From Streptomyces aidingensis (GTDB taxonomy: Bacteria > Actinomycetota > Actinomycetes > Streptomycetales > Streptomycetaceae): 64,000 nt of DNA. The notes under the pieces were generated by a model. It saw only the letters and a program-made list of their open reading frames with translations. It was not told the origin of the DNA and did no database searches. Positions 7,942-17,766 of this stretch are shown piece after piece. The stretch covers positions 1-64,000 of the forward strand of contig NZ_FOLM01000008.1 of the NCBI RefSeq assembly GCF_900112355.1, given 5' to 3'. The position numbers and the translations under genes were made by a program. The number at the start of each line of letters is the position of its first letter. The stretch's first letter is position 1.

Positions 7942-9183
7942 TCACCCGCCCCACTCGGACCAGGCCATGTTCCAGCCGCTCAGGCCGTTGTCCGGGTCCA
8001 GGATGCGGTCGTTGGAGTTGATGACCTCGACCACGTCACCGATCAGCGAGTTCTCGTAGAACCAGTAGCCGGGCATCGAGGAGTCGTCGGCGCCCTGCTT
8101 GTCCTGGAGGCCCACGCAGCCATGGCTGACGTTGGCATTGCCGAAGGTGGACGGGCTGGCCCAGTAGTTGCCGTGGATGAAGGTCCCCGAGTTGGACAGG
8201 CGCATGGCGTGCGGCACATCGTCCAGGTCGTACTCACCGCCGTAGCCGACGGTGTCGCCGTTCATCCGGGTCTCCTTGAACTTCTCGGAGATCACCATCT
8301 TGCCGTTCCAGGTGTCCATGCCCGGGGCGCCCGTGGTCACCGGGATCGTCCTGATGCTCTCGCCGTCCCGCACCACATCCATCTGCTTGGCGGCCACATC
8401 CACCGTGGAGACCTGGCTGCGGCCCACCACGAAGGAACGCTCGTTGTACCGGGTGCCGTAGACGCCCGGCGCGCCCTCCACCCCGCGGGTGCGGAACTTC
8501 ACGGTCACCTCGGTGCCCGGCTCCCAGTAGGTCTCCGGACGGAAGTCCAGCCGCTGGTTGCCGAACCAGTGGCCCTTGACCTCCACCGCCGGCTCGGTGA
8601 CCACCTCGATGGCGTCCCGCACCGCGTCGGTGTTCTCGATCGGAGCGGTGAAGGTGATGGAGATGATGGTGCCGACACCCACCTCACCGCCGTCCTCGAC
8701 CCAGTTCCACAGCAGGCTCTGGGTGTCGAAGGTGGCCTCCGCGGCCACCGTGGTGAAGGTGGAGGTCTGCTCCACGGTCTCGCCCTCGGGGTTCTGCCCC
8801 TTCGCGACGACCGTGTACTGAGACCCGTTGGCCAGCGGTTCGGCCGGCTCCCAGCCCGTTTTGTCCTCGGACAGCTCGCCGGGCACCTCGCCCTGCTCGT
8901 CCTCGGGACCGCCGGTCACGGTCACCTCGGTGAGTGTGCCGTTCGCCGCGGTGACCTTCAGCTCGCCCGTGGTGGCCACCGAATCGGCGCCGTCCTCGGG
9001 CGATATCCGGATCTCCACCGCCGGTGCCGCGGTCTCCTTCCCTCCGCCGCCACCGCCGCCGCCCGAGCTGTCCTTCTCCCCCGCCTGGCTGCTGCCCGTG
9101 CAGGCGGATACCAGCAGCAGCACGACACCCAGCAGCGCGGCGACCGCCCCGGTGAGCCCTCTGCTGCGCGGCTGCGTCCTCAC
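7942..9183 (-). CDS. Lipoprotein L,D-transpeptidase (Ig-like domains plus YkuD)
   Basis: This 413-residue exported protein forms 3-3 cross-links in peptidoglycan at the cell surface. The start is GTG 9183, preceded by GGGGAG. An Arg-rich n-region and hydrophobic stretch lead to the lipobox LVSAC, so the lipid anchor would be Cys28. A Gly/Ser-rich linker (about 35-50), then two Ig-like domains (about 55-275) precede the YkuD domain. The catalytic motif SHGCVGL places the nucleophile at Cys356, with HGNYW upstream supplying the conserved His-Gly. The architecture matches LdtMt2-like actinobacterial enzymes. Confidence 0.93.
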   Translation of the reverse strand: MRTQPRSRGLTGAVAALLGVVLLLVSACTGSSQAGEKDSSGGGGGGGGKETAAPAVEIRISPEDGADSVATTGELKVTAANGTLTEVTVTGGPEDEQGEVPGELSEDKTGWEPAEPLANGSQYTVVAKGQNPEGETVEQTSTFTTVAAEATFDTQSLLWNWVEDGGEVGVGTIISITFTAPIENTDAVRDAIEVVTEPAVEVKGHWFGNQRLDFRPETYWEPGTEVTVKFRTRGVEGAPGVYGTRYNERSFVVGRSQVSTVDVAAKQMDVVRDGESIRTIPVTTGAPGMDTWNGKMVISEKFKETRMNGDTVGYGGEYDLDDVPHAMRLSNSGTFIHGNYWASPSTFGNANVSHGCVGLQDKQGADDSSMPGYWFYENSLIGDVVEVINSNDRILDPDNGLSGWNMAWSEWGG

Positions 9184-9554
9184 GTCGCTCTCCCCTCGAC
9201 ACTGCCCGCGGCGCAGACGATCTTCTATGCGCCGTACAGCCAGGTAATCACACCGTTTCCCGCGTCCAGGCCCCGGAATTGTCACCGTTTCGTTCCAGCC
9301 TCCGCCAGGGTGCGGCCGGCCCGGGCCACCCGCGGGACGCCGGGGGACAGGAGAAGCCGGACGGGTGGCGGAGACGTACCGGGTGGCTGCGCAGCGTGAC
9401 ATCCCCGGGAAATCTGATGGAATGTCGGGTGGCTTCCCGTGCGGTACGGCCCGGTACGGCGGCCCGGCCACCGGGAAGAAAGAAGAAAAAGGAAACAAGT
9501 CACCACCATGACGGCAACCCGGGCGTCACCGGGTGAGGGGCAGGAGGCGGGCAG
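9184..9554. other. Divergent promoter region between L,D-transpeptidase and glgX
   Basis: 371 bp without a gene, serving both divergent promoters. An A-rich stretch (9475-9500, with GAAGAAAGAAGAAAAAGG) stands out from the local composition about 60 bp before glgX. No palindromic operator was recognised. Confidence 0.5.
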
Positions 9555-11855
<2,301 letters not shown>

Positions 11856-11923
11856 CCTCGGCCGGCCTCGGCCGGAGCCGGGGCTGGAGCCGAAGCTGGA
11901 GCAACGTCACCAGAGCAAAGAAG

Positions 11924-11937
11924 TGGGAGCGCTCCCA
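11924..11937. promoter_or_regulatory. Perfect CebR-type operator TGGGAGCGCTCCCA
   Basis: A 14-bp perfect palindrome identical to the established binding site of CebR, the LacI-family repressor of cellobiose/cellulose genes in Streptomyces. It lies 69 bp after the glgX stop. No cellulase, transporter or beta-glucosidase gene follows, so it is an orphan site here. Confidence 0.75.
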
Positions 11938-11989
11938 ACTCACGAAGCCCTTAGCGGCGGGGACGGATAGGAAACGGCCGCGCGATTCG

Positions 11990-12003
11990 TGGGAGCGCTC
12001 CCG
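11990..12003. promoter_or_regulatory. Second CebR-like operator (TGGGAGCGCTCCCG)
   Basis: The 12-bp core GGGAGCGCTCCC is a perfect palindrome; only the last flanking base departs from the CebR consensus. It is 66 bp from the first copy, a tandem arrangement normally seen ahead of regulated sugar-use genes. Confidence 0.7.
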
Positions 12004-12016
12004 CTACTGAGTACGG

Positions 12017-12048
12017 TACCCCTGACCCGGCGGCGCGGGCCAGGGGTA
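12017..12048. terminator. Strong hairpin downstream of the CebR-like sites
   Basis: Arms TACCCCTG (12017-12024) and CAGGGGTA (12041-12048) extend inward through a mismatch to CCCG/CGGG. It could end read-through from glgX or from a promoter under the CebR-like boxes. Confidence 0.5.
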
Positions 12049-12681
12049 GTCGGCGACAATCCGGTCGTTCTCCGAGGAGGCCCCCCTCGGCTTCGCCATC
12101 CGGGTGCGGCTCCCGTGTGACCGCATCATGAAGCCAGAGGGGGACTTGCCCCGTCAATGCCCATGACAACTATTCGGTGGCGGCATATGCCATGGCGTTC
12201 CGCGCCGAGGGCGGGGCGCGGCGAGGGCCGGCCGGCCGCGAGGAGCGGGAGACAACTCCATGCCCTGGAGCGGGCGTTGAGGCTACCAGCTTCGGGATCA
12301 CGTCCACGGGTGTCCATGCCCGGAGTGGGCCTTCGGGAACGATGCGGCCAATGTCGCCAGTGAGCCGGGCTGCTCCGTTGTATCCGGAGCGGGCCCCACG
12401 CGACGTGCCGGTGCCACCTGATCGATCACGGCTCGGTACCGCGGCGGGTCCTCGCCGAACACTACCGCCTGCCGCGCGGGCCGGACCGCGGCACGTGCGC
12501 GTATCCGCTCCCCGCAGTCGTCCGGCCGTGCGGCACGGGTCAGGGCGGCTGCGTGGGCCTGTCCGGTGGTTCCTGCCGGGCATGCATGTGCCGGAAATCC
12601 AGGACATCCGTGGACTTCGGGAGGAGTCGCAGGGGCATCGCGAGCCCGGTCTGTGCCGCCGGACGGTCATAGACTCGGCAC
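12049..12681. other. Gene-free stretch before the broken SnoaL-like gene
   Basis: Open frames exist on both strands, but their translations are low-complexity Arg/Pro/Gly sequences without family motifs or coding-like third-position bias. An inverted repeat CCGAGG-N7-CCTCGG lies near 12077-12095. This may be decayed sequence left from a gene once controlled by the CebR-like boxes; that is inference. Confidence 0.4.
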
Positions 12682-13059
12682 ATGGTGATGATCCGCTCCA
12701 CCCCGGACTGCGGCAATGCTCCCCGTAAAGAGGTACTCCGCGATCTCGTGGTCGCCCTCGCCGAAGGAGACGACGAGACCGTGGCCGCGCTTGTCGGCGA
12801 GGACGTGGCATGGAGCCTGGTGGGCGAGACGGTCCTCCGCGGACGTGAAGCCGTGCGCGCCTGAGCGGGCGGCCTGCCGGAAGCCAAGGAGGTCACCTTC
12901 GGCTCCCTGCTCACTCATGGCCGGGAGGCGGGCGTTGACGGCACGATCGAGGCGGCCGACGGCACGCGGTATGCCTTCTGCCATGTGCTCCGTTTCCCGG
13001 GGACGGCCAGGACGGCGAAGATCACCGAGATCCGCAGTTACGTTCTGCCGGTCACGTGA
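12682..13059 (+). pseudogene. SnoaL-like / NTF2-fold protein gene with in-frame stop
   Basis: The frame runs 126 codons from ATG 12682 to TGA 13057-13059, interrupted once by TGA at 12862-12864. The two halves read as one small alpha+beta protein: EVLRDLVVALAEGDDETVAALV, then the stop, then AGGLPEAKEVTFGSLLTHG and ITEIRSYVLPV. This fits the SnoaL/NTF2 cone fold in length and pattern. Because the frame is preserved on both sides, a recent TGG-to-TGA change at an expected Trp is the simplest explanation. Read-through is possible but unsupported; no SECIS-like context was seen. Confidence 0.7.
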
Positions 13060-13126
13060 AGTCGGTCTTGCAGCTCGGTATCCGGGAGTCTCCTCCCGCC
13101 GACGCCGGCCGGCCGTCTCCGAAGTA

Positions 13127-13331
13127 GTTTCTATGCCCCTGAGGGGCGTTGGGTGCGGAACGCCGTGAGGTGGAACTCGCCGACCGGCACTTCCTGCTCG
13201 ACCACTCCCTCGGCAAGCCGTTTCTATGCCCTTCGGGCGGGCGTTGGCTGGAATCGGGGGACGCCCCACCGTCACCGACGCGCTCGTGCGGGCGGTTTCT
13301 ATGCCCTTGGGGTGGGCGTTGGTGTGGGAAT
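13127..13331 (-). CRISPR. Short degenerate CRISPR array, three repeats
   Basis: Three related 35-37-bp repeats begin at 13127, 13220 and 13295 on the plus strand, sharing GTTTCTATGCCC, a variable loop and GGGCGTTGG. Read on the minus strand each ends CATAGAAAC, so processed crRNAs would carry an AUAGAAAC handle, close to the type III AUUGAAAC handle. The ACGCCC/GGGCAT arms form a stem. The intervals are about 57 and 39 bp; the latter is a normal type III spacer. The repeat at 13127 is the most diverged, as expected at the leader-distal end, so the leader should lie to the right. Confidence 0.75.
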
Positions 13332-13717
13332 GTCGGCTGGCTTCCGGGTGCCTGGTCCGCGGAAGTGTGGCGGTAGGGCGTCGGGGTGTTGCGCTGGGTC
13401 ACATGCTGGATGGTCGGTGGCGTTGACCTGCGGGGACGGGTTGCGCGGAGGGCGGGTTCGGAAGTTCATGGCCGGAGCGCGGTAACTGCTGTCGGAGTGG
13501 CGGTAGATGGCAGGTGTCACGGTACCCGGAAGTTGGCGTGTGCTTCGATGCGGTGGCTGTCGAGGGTGAACAGCTGGCCGGGCCCGGTGCCGGGCGGGGT
13601 GGAGGTGCCCCGGCGCTCGTCGCGCTCTATAGTTGCGCTTCCGATAGTATCGATGGGGATAGTCTTAGGTGCGCTACTTATCCAGTGCTCGACAGTGTCG
13701 TCGAAGGCAGGTGCGTG
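13332..13717. other. Presumed array leader and ATPase promoter region
   Basis: No gene. For a minus-strand array this is where the leader would be. The right half carries the AT-richer iterated repeats described separately and the promoter of the plus-strand ATPase gene. A frame open from 13514 runs into the ATPase gene, but its upstream part lacks coding character. Confidence 0.45.
13627..13671. repeat. Three 15-bp-spaced ATAGT direct repeats before the ATPase gene
   Basis: Units CTATAGT, CGATAGT and GGATAGT place ATAGT at 13629, 13644 and 13659, exactly 15 bp apart. The middle unit also forms the palindrome CGATA-G-TATCG (13642-13652). The block ends about 47 bp before the ATPase ATG. Such phased repeats usually bind a regulator cooperatively or surround a promoter. 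Confidence 0.6.
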
Positions 13718-15136
13718 ATGGCAGGGTTTGTGGGGCGGCGGCGGGAGCTGGAGGTGCTGGGCTCGGCGCTGGCGCGGGTGCAGGAGCCCTCCGATCCGTC
13801 CCGGCCCGGACAGTGCGTCCTGCTGCGCGGCCGGCGGCGCATCGGGAAGTCCCGGCTGGTCGAGGAGTTCCTGCGGACGGCACAGGCGCCGTACCTCTTC
13901 TTCACCGCCAGTGGAGCCCCGGCCGAGGAAGAACTCGCCCAGTGGCCGATCGCGGCCGAGGAGAGCACCCTGCCCGACCGTGATCTGCTGCTGGAGGAGC
14001 CGCCCACCGGCTGGGGAACGGCCCTGCGCGCGCTCGCCCAGGCGCTCCCCGACGACCGGCCGAGTGTGGTGGTCATCGACGAGGTGCCCTATCTGATGGC
14101 AGCCGTGGACGGCTTTGAAGGCATCCTCCAGCGTGACTGGGACCGGCTGCTGAGCCGCAAACCGGTGCTCCTGCTGCTCATCGGTTCCGACCTGTCGATG
14201 ATGGAGGCCCTGAACAGCTACCGGCGGCCGTTCCACCAGCGCGGCCGGGAGATGGTCGTCGGGCCGCTGAATCCCGCCGAGGTCGGGCGGATGCTGGATC
14301 TGGGGCCGGCCGAAGCCGTCGACGCCGCGCTGATCAGCGGAGGGCTGCCGCTGGTCTGCCTGGAGTGGCCCGCAGGGCAGGACACCTGGGGCTACCTGGA
14401 ACAGGCGCTGCGCGATCCGCTGTCCGCGCTGCTGGTCTCGGCGGAGCGGTCCCTGGCGGCCGAGTTCCCCGACCAGGCGATGGCGCGCCAGGTGCTGCGG
14501 GCCATCGGCAGCGGCGAGCGCACCTTCACCAACATCGCCCGGGCCGCCGGCGGTATCGCACACACCACTCTCTCCCGCGCCCTGGAGGTGCTCATGGAGA
14601 AGCGGGTGGTGGCCGGGGAACTGCCGCTCTCCACCCGCCCCTCCAAGGAGCGCCGGTACCGGGTCGCCGACAGCTATCTGCGGTTCTGGCTCCGGTTCCT
14701 CGGACCGCACCTGCCGGAGATCGAACGCACCCGGGGCGATCTGGTCCTGCACCGCATCCGCCGGCAGTGGACGAGCTGGCGGGGCCGGGCGGTGGAACCG
14801 CTGGTCCGCGAGGCGCTGGCCCGGCTGCTGCCGCTGGGCGAACTCCCGGCGGTGCCTGTCATCGGCGGCTACTGGACGCGCGGCAACGAGGTGGAGATCG
14901 ATCTCGTCGGCGCCGACCGCGAACCCGTCGCCCGGGAACTGCTGTTCCTCGGCTCGGTGAAATGGCTGGAGAACGCCCCCTTCGACGGCCACGACCTGGC
15001 CGCCCTGCACAAACACCGCGCCGCCCTCACCGACCGGCCCGTGCCGCTGCTCGCCGTCTCCCGCAGCGGAGTCACCGTCACCGGCCTGGCGGCGACCCTG
15101 GGCCCGGCCGACCTGCTCACCGCCTGGCACGCCTGA
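13718..15136 (+). CDS. AAA+ ATPase with DUF234 (PD-(D/E)XK-like) C-terminal domain
   Basis: This 472-residue protein has Walker A GRRRIGKS at 38-45 and Walker B VVVIDEVPYLM around Asp121-Glu122, then a winged-helix segment (RTFTNIARAAGGIAHTTLSRALEVLMEK). The C-terminal region has SYLRFWLRFLGP and NEVEIDLVGAD typical of the archaeal-ATPase/DUF234 family. The nuclease-like core is imperfect: after Asp in EIDLV the expected ExK reads GSVKW. The start ATG 13718 directly precedes the MAGFVGRRRELEVLG family opening. It lies between three CRISPR repeats and a fourth, opposite in strand to the cas operon. Family functions are poorly known; a mobile or defence role is inferred from context. Confidence 0.8.
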   Translation: MAGFVGRRRELEVLGSALARVQEPSDPSRPGQCVLLRGRRRIGKSRLVEEFLRTAQAPYLFFTASGAPAEEELAQWPIAAEESTLPDRDLLLEEPPTGWGTALRALAQALPDDRPSVVVIDEVPYLMAAVDGFEGILQRDWDRLLSRKPVLLLLIGSDLSMMEALNSYRRPFHQRGREMVVGPLNPAEVGRMLDLGPAEAVDAALISGGLPLVCLEWPAGQDTWGYLEQALRDPLSALLVSAERSLAAEFPDQAMARQVLRAIGSGERTFTNIARAAGGIAHTTLSRALEVLMEKRVVAGELPLSTRPSKERRYRVADSYLRFWLRFLGPHLPEIERTRGDLVLHRIRRQWTSWRGRAVEPLVREALARLLPLGELPAVPVIGGYWTRGNEVEIDLVGADREPVARELLFLGSVKWLENAPFDGHDLAALHKHRAALTDRPVPLLAVSRSGVTVTGLAATLGPADLLTAWHA

Positions 15137-15188
15137 CTGCCCCGGGCACCACCGCCCTGCCCCGGCAGGCGGGACGGGACAAGTCGGA

Positions 15189-15214
15189 GCTTCTGTGCCC
15201 TTCGGGTGGGCGTT
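15189..15214 (-). repeat. Relic CRISPR repeat overlapping the end of cas6
   Basis: GCTTCTGTGCCC then TTCGGGTGGGCGTT matches the array repeats at all but two conserved positions over 26 bp (T-to-C at 2, A-to-G at 7). It overlaps the cas6 stop codon (15213-15215). With the three repeats at 13127-13331 it brackets the ATPase gene, suggesting that the array once abutted cas6. Confidence 0.7.
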
Positions 15215-15941
15215 ATTCGAGTTCGGTTTCTACGGTGCCGAGGCCGTGGGTGGTCTGGGCGCCGATGCCGGCGGCGGTGGCGTAGAGGGTGAGGGCCGAC
15301 AGCAGGCGGCGGTCGGTGCCGGTGGCCGGGCCGACAAGGCGGAAGGCGGCGGTGCCGGTGAAGCCGATGCGGCCGGCGGAGGGGCCGAGGTCGACCGGGG
15401 CGGAGGCGATGTCGTGGGCGGAGAGGGCGAGGAGGGGCAGGAAACGCTTGCCGTCCTCCTCGGTGATGAGGGCCTGGGGCGGGGCGTGGAGATTCCAGCG
15501 GCGGATGAGGCCGCCGTAGACGAGGCCCGGGTCCGGGAGCGGGTACCAGTGGCCCCGGCGGGAGAAGTAGGTGACGGAGCGGAAGCGGAGGATGGCCCGC
15601 TCGGCGGGCGGGGCGTGGCGGAGGAGTTCGTACGGGGTGTGTTCCTCGTCGGCGTCGCGGACGGTGAAGAACTGGGCGCCCAGGCGCAGTTCCTGGCCGA
15701 GGAGGAGGGTGAGGTCGGGGCGGGGGCGGTCCGGGAGCCAGCCGAGGCGGAGAAGGGCCGTGCCCGGGTGGGGGGAGGCGAGGAGGGGGGAGACGGTGTG
15801 GGGCTTGTGCTGGGCGTGGTGGTCGGCGTCCGTGCCTTCGAGGAGGGTGGCGGCCAGGCCGTGGAGCTGGGCCGGGGTGACGGGCCGTTCCGGGCGGCCG
15901 GGGTCGCGGGATGCGAGGGTGAGGGTCCAGCGGGAGGGCAT
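15213..15941 (-). CDS. cas6: CRISPR endoribonuclease Cas6
   Basis: This 242-residue RAMP protein would cut the pre-crRNA within repeats. It shows a double ferredoxin-like pattern and ends with the Gly-rich loop AAGIGAQTTHGLGTVE, the Cas6 signature. Central motifs include FRSVTYFSRRGHWYPLPDPGLVYGGLIRRWN. Candidate catalytic His residues are present but I cannot assign one. Its ATG overlaps the preceding stop (TGATG), so it is the last gene of the cas operon. The stop falls inside a relic repeat. Confidence 0.85.
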   Translation of the reverse strand: MPSRWTLTLASRDPGRPERPVTPAQLHGLAATLLEGTDADHHAQHKPHTVSPLLASPHPGTALLRLGWLPDRPRPDLTLLLGQELRLGAQFFTVRDADEEHTPYELLRHAPPAERAILRFRSVTYFSRRGHWYPLPDPGLVYGGLIRRWNLHAPPQALITEEDGKRFLPLLALSAHDIASAPVDLGPSAGRIGFTGTAAFRLVGPATGTDRRLLSALTLYATAAGIGAQTTHGLGTVETELE

Positions 15942-16423
15942 CAGGCGGCCGTCTCCTTCGGGACGGCCCGGACGAAGGTGACGGGGGCGGTGCCCGGGAC
16001 TTCGGCCAGTTCCCAGCGGAGGGCGGTGAAGGCGTCGGGCAGCGGCGCGGCCTGGAGATCGGCGGGCGCGTCGGATGTCCCGGATCGCGTGCTCTGCTGC
16101 CTGCCGGGCCGCAGGACGACGGGGCGGCGGATCGGGATGACGAGGTCCATCGGCTCCGGCGCCGGTGGCAGCGTGGCGCCGAGGACGGCCGCGTAGACGT
16201 ACGGCGGGGTGTCGAAGCGGAGGCGGACCAGGCGGGAGCCGTCGGCGGTCCAGCCCCACAGGTGGGTGGCGGCCCGGGGCAGGTCCGGCGGTGGGGTGTC
16301 GGTGAGGTGGAGGCCGTCGAAGTCGGTCCAGGTGCAGGCGCAGCCGTCGAGCAGCGGGCGGGCGGTGTCCCAGGGGATGCGGCCGTAGCCGTACAGGGGG
16401 AGCGGGCCGGCGGCGGGCGTCAT
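15941..16423 (-). CDS. Small type III-D-associated protein, tentatively Csx19-like
   Basis: This 160-residue, beta-rich protein contains THLWGWTADGSRLVRLRFD. It sits where type III-D loci carry csx19 (TIGR03984 family), between a Cas7-type gene and cas6, with ATGA/TGATG overlaps on both sides. It is not helical enough to be a Cas11 small subunit. Family assignment rests on context, length and a loose Trp-rich resemblance. Confidence 0.5.
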   Translation of the reverse strand: MTPAAGPLPLYGYGRIPWDTARPLLDGCACTWTDFDGLHLTDTPPPDLPRAATHLWGWTADGSRLVRLRFDTPPYVYAAVLGATLPPAPEPMDLVIPIRRPVVLRPGRQQSTRSGTSDAPADLQAAPLPDAFTALRWELAEVPGTAPVTFVRAVPKETAA

Positions 16424-17766
16424 GGGGTGAGGGCCTTTCGGGCGTCGGCGCGGAGAGCGGCCAGGGTGGCGGGGTCGGTGCAGCGGACGGTGCCGTAGCC
16501 GCGGGTGGTGCCGCCGCCCAGCCCGTACAGCCCTTCGTGCAGGTCCCACAGGGCGAGGACGAGCGCCGCGCGGGCCTCGGGCGGGACGGTGGCGGCGGGG
16601 CCCTGGCGGGCGGGGTCGGTGGTGAGGGTGAGGGTGAGGGTGAAGGTGCCGGATTCGATGACTTCGTCCTGGTAGAGCAGCCCGTCGCGGGCGCCGCCGG
16701 TGAAGCGGTCGATGGCGACGTGGTTGCGGACGGCCGGCGGTGGGGCGTCCTCGACCGGGGTGTCGGGGAAGCGGAGCAGACCGCGGGCGCCGGTGGCGTC
16801 CGGGCCGGTCCAGCCGAAGGTGGTGCAGAGGGAGCACCGGCCGCAGGAGTCGGCCATGCCGGGGCAGGCGGGGCGGTCGAGGGAGCGCAGGACGTAGCCG
16901 GTGCGGGCGCGGAGGATGCCTTTCCAGGCGGTGCCGGGGATCAGGGGGCGGCCGGTGTCGTCCAGCAGGATGCGGGAGGGTTCGGTGGGGCGGCGTTCGC
17001 CGCTGCCCACGTGCAGGGGGTCGGTGAGCTGCCAGGGGAGGGCGGGGAGGAAGGCGGAGGGCGAGGCGGTGGGGTTGGCGGGGGAGAGGGGGACGGGCCG
17101 GAGGCCGGCGGCGGTGAAGAGGGCGGGGCCGCCGTGGGTGAGCCACAGGGCGCGTCCGGCGCGGGTGGTGAGGTCGACAACGGCGTGGCGGAGCGCCAGC
17201 AGCCGGACGGTTCCGTGGCCGGTGGAGCGTCCGCCGCCGATGACGGGCCGCCAGGTGCGCAGCGCCTCCCGCACCGGCCGGTGGTGTTCCTCCTCGCCGT
17301 GCACCCACAGCCGGCACCGCACCCGGGTTCCGCTGGCCAGATACTCGGCGGTGCGCAGGGTGCCGGCCGCGGCGGCGCCGCGCCGGGCGTCCATGGCGGT
17401 GCGGGTGCGGTGCACCGGGGAACCGCCCTCGGGCAGGGTCAGTTCGGTGGCGAGGAAGCGGACGCGGGAGGTCAGGCTGTCCTCGGTGCTGCCGCCGCGC
17501 GGCGCGCCGTGGCCCATGAGCTCGCCGCGCACGGGGTCGGGGAGGTGGGCGCGGAAGGAGCCGGCCAGGGAGGTCGGCGGTATCCAGGGCTCGCCGGAGG
17601 CGTCCCGGGCCAGCGGCCGGACGGTGGCGGTCTCGCCCGCCCGGCGTTCCGGGGCGGCGATGGCCGCCGGGCCGGTCAGTTCGAACTCGATTTCCGCGAG
17701 GAGGAGATGGCGTCGTTCCTGTACGGCGCGGGCAGCGGCCCGGGCCTCGCCTGTCGGGTCGGTCAC
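16420..17766 (-). CDS. Tandem Cas7-like RAMP fusion (two Cas7 domains)
   Basis: This 448-residue protein carries two Cas7 folds. Domain 1 (about 15-225) has ARDASGEPWIPPTSLAGSFRA; domain 2 (about 240-448) has HVGSGE, LLDDTGRPLIPGTAWKGILRA and the Gly-rich YGLGGGTTRGYG loop. Each holds an acidic residue before the PxTS/PGTAWKG motif, the position of the RNA-cutting Asp in Csm3. A CGRCSLCTTFG knuckle suggests zinc in domain 2. It should line the crRNA backbone and cut target RNA at two places. GTG 17766 overlaps the csx10 stop (GTGA). The fusion recalls the III-D to III-E (Cas7-11) route. Confidence 0.82.
   Translation of the reverse strand: MTDPTGEARAAARAVQERRHLLLAEIEFELTGPAAIAAPERRAGETATVRPLARDASGEPWIPPTSLAGSFRAHLPDPVRGELMGHGAPRGGSTEDSLTSRVRFLATELTLPEGGSPVHRTRTAMDARRGAAAAGTLRTAEYLASGTRVRCRLWVHGEEEHHRPVREALRTWRPVIGGGRSTGHGTVRLLALRHAVVDLTTRAGRALWLTHGGPALFTAAGLRPVPLSPANPTASPSAFLPALPWQLTDPLHVGSGERRPTEPSRILLDDTGRPLIPGTAWKGILRARTGYVLRSLDRPACPGMADSCGRCSLCTTFGWTGPDATGARGLLRFPDTPVEDAPPPAVRNHVAIDRFTGGARDGLLYQDEVIESGTFTLTLTLTTDPARQGPAATVPPEARAALVLALWDLHEGLYGLGGGTTRGYGTVRCTDPATLAALRADARKALTP

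Noticed and set aside
12170..12811. Open frames on both strands (12177-12728 plus; 12170-12811 minus)
   Set aside because: Translations are Arg/Pro/Gly/Ser-rich without motifs, no ribosome site fits, and third-position bias is not coding-like.
12862..12864. TGA as selenocysteine codon
   Set aside because: The expected residue is Trp, no SECIS-like element was seen, and the family is not a selenoprotein family.
15225..15233. GTTTCTACG near the end of cas6 as a further repeat
   Set aside because: It encodes the ETE residues at the Cas6 C-terminus and lacks the GGGCGTT half of the repeat.
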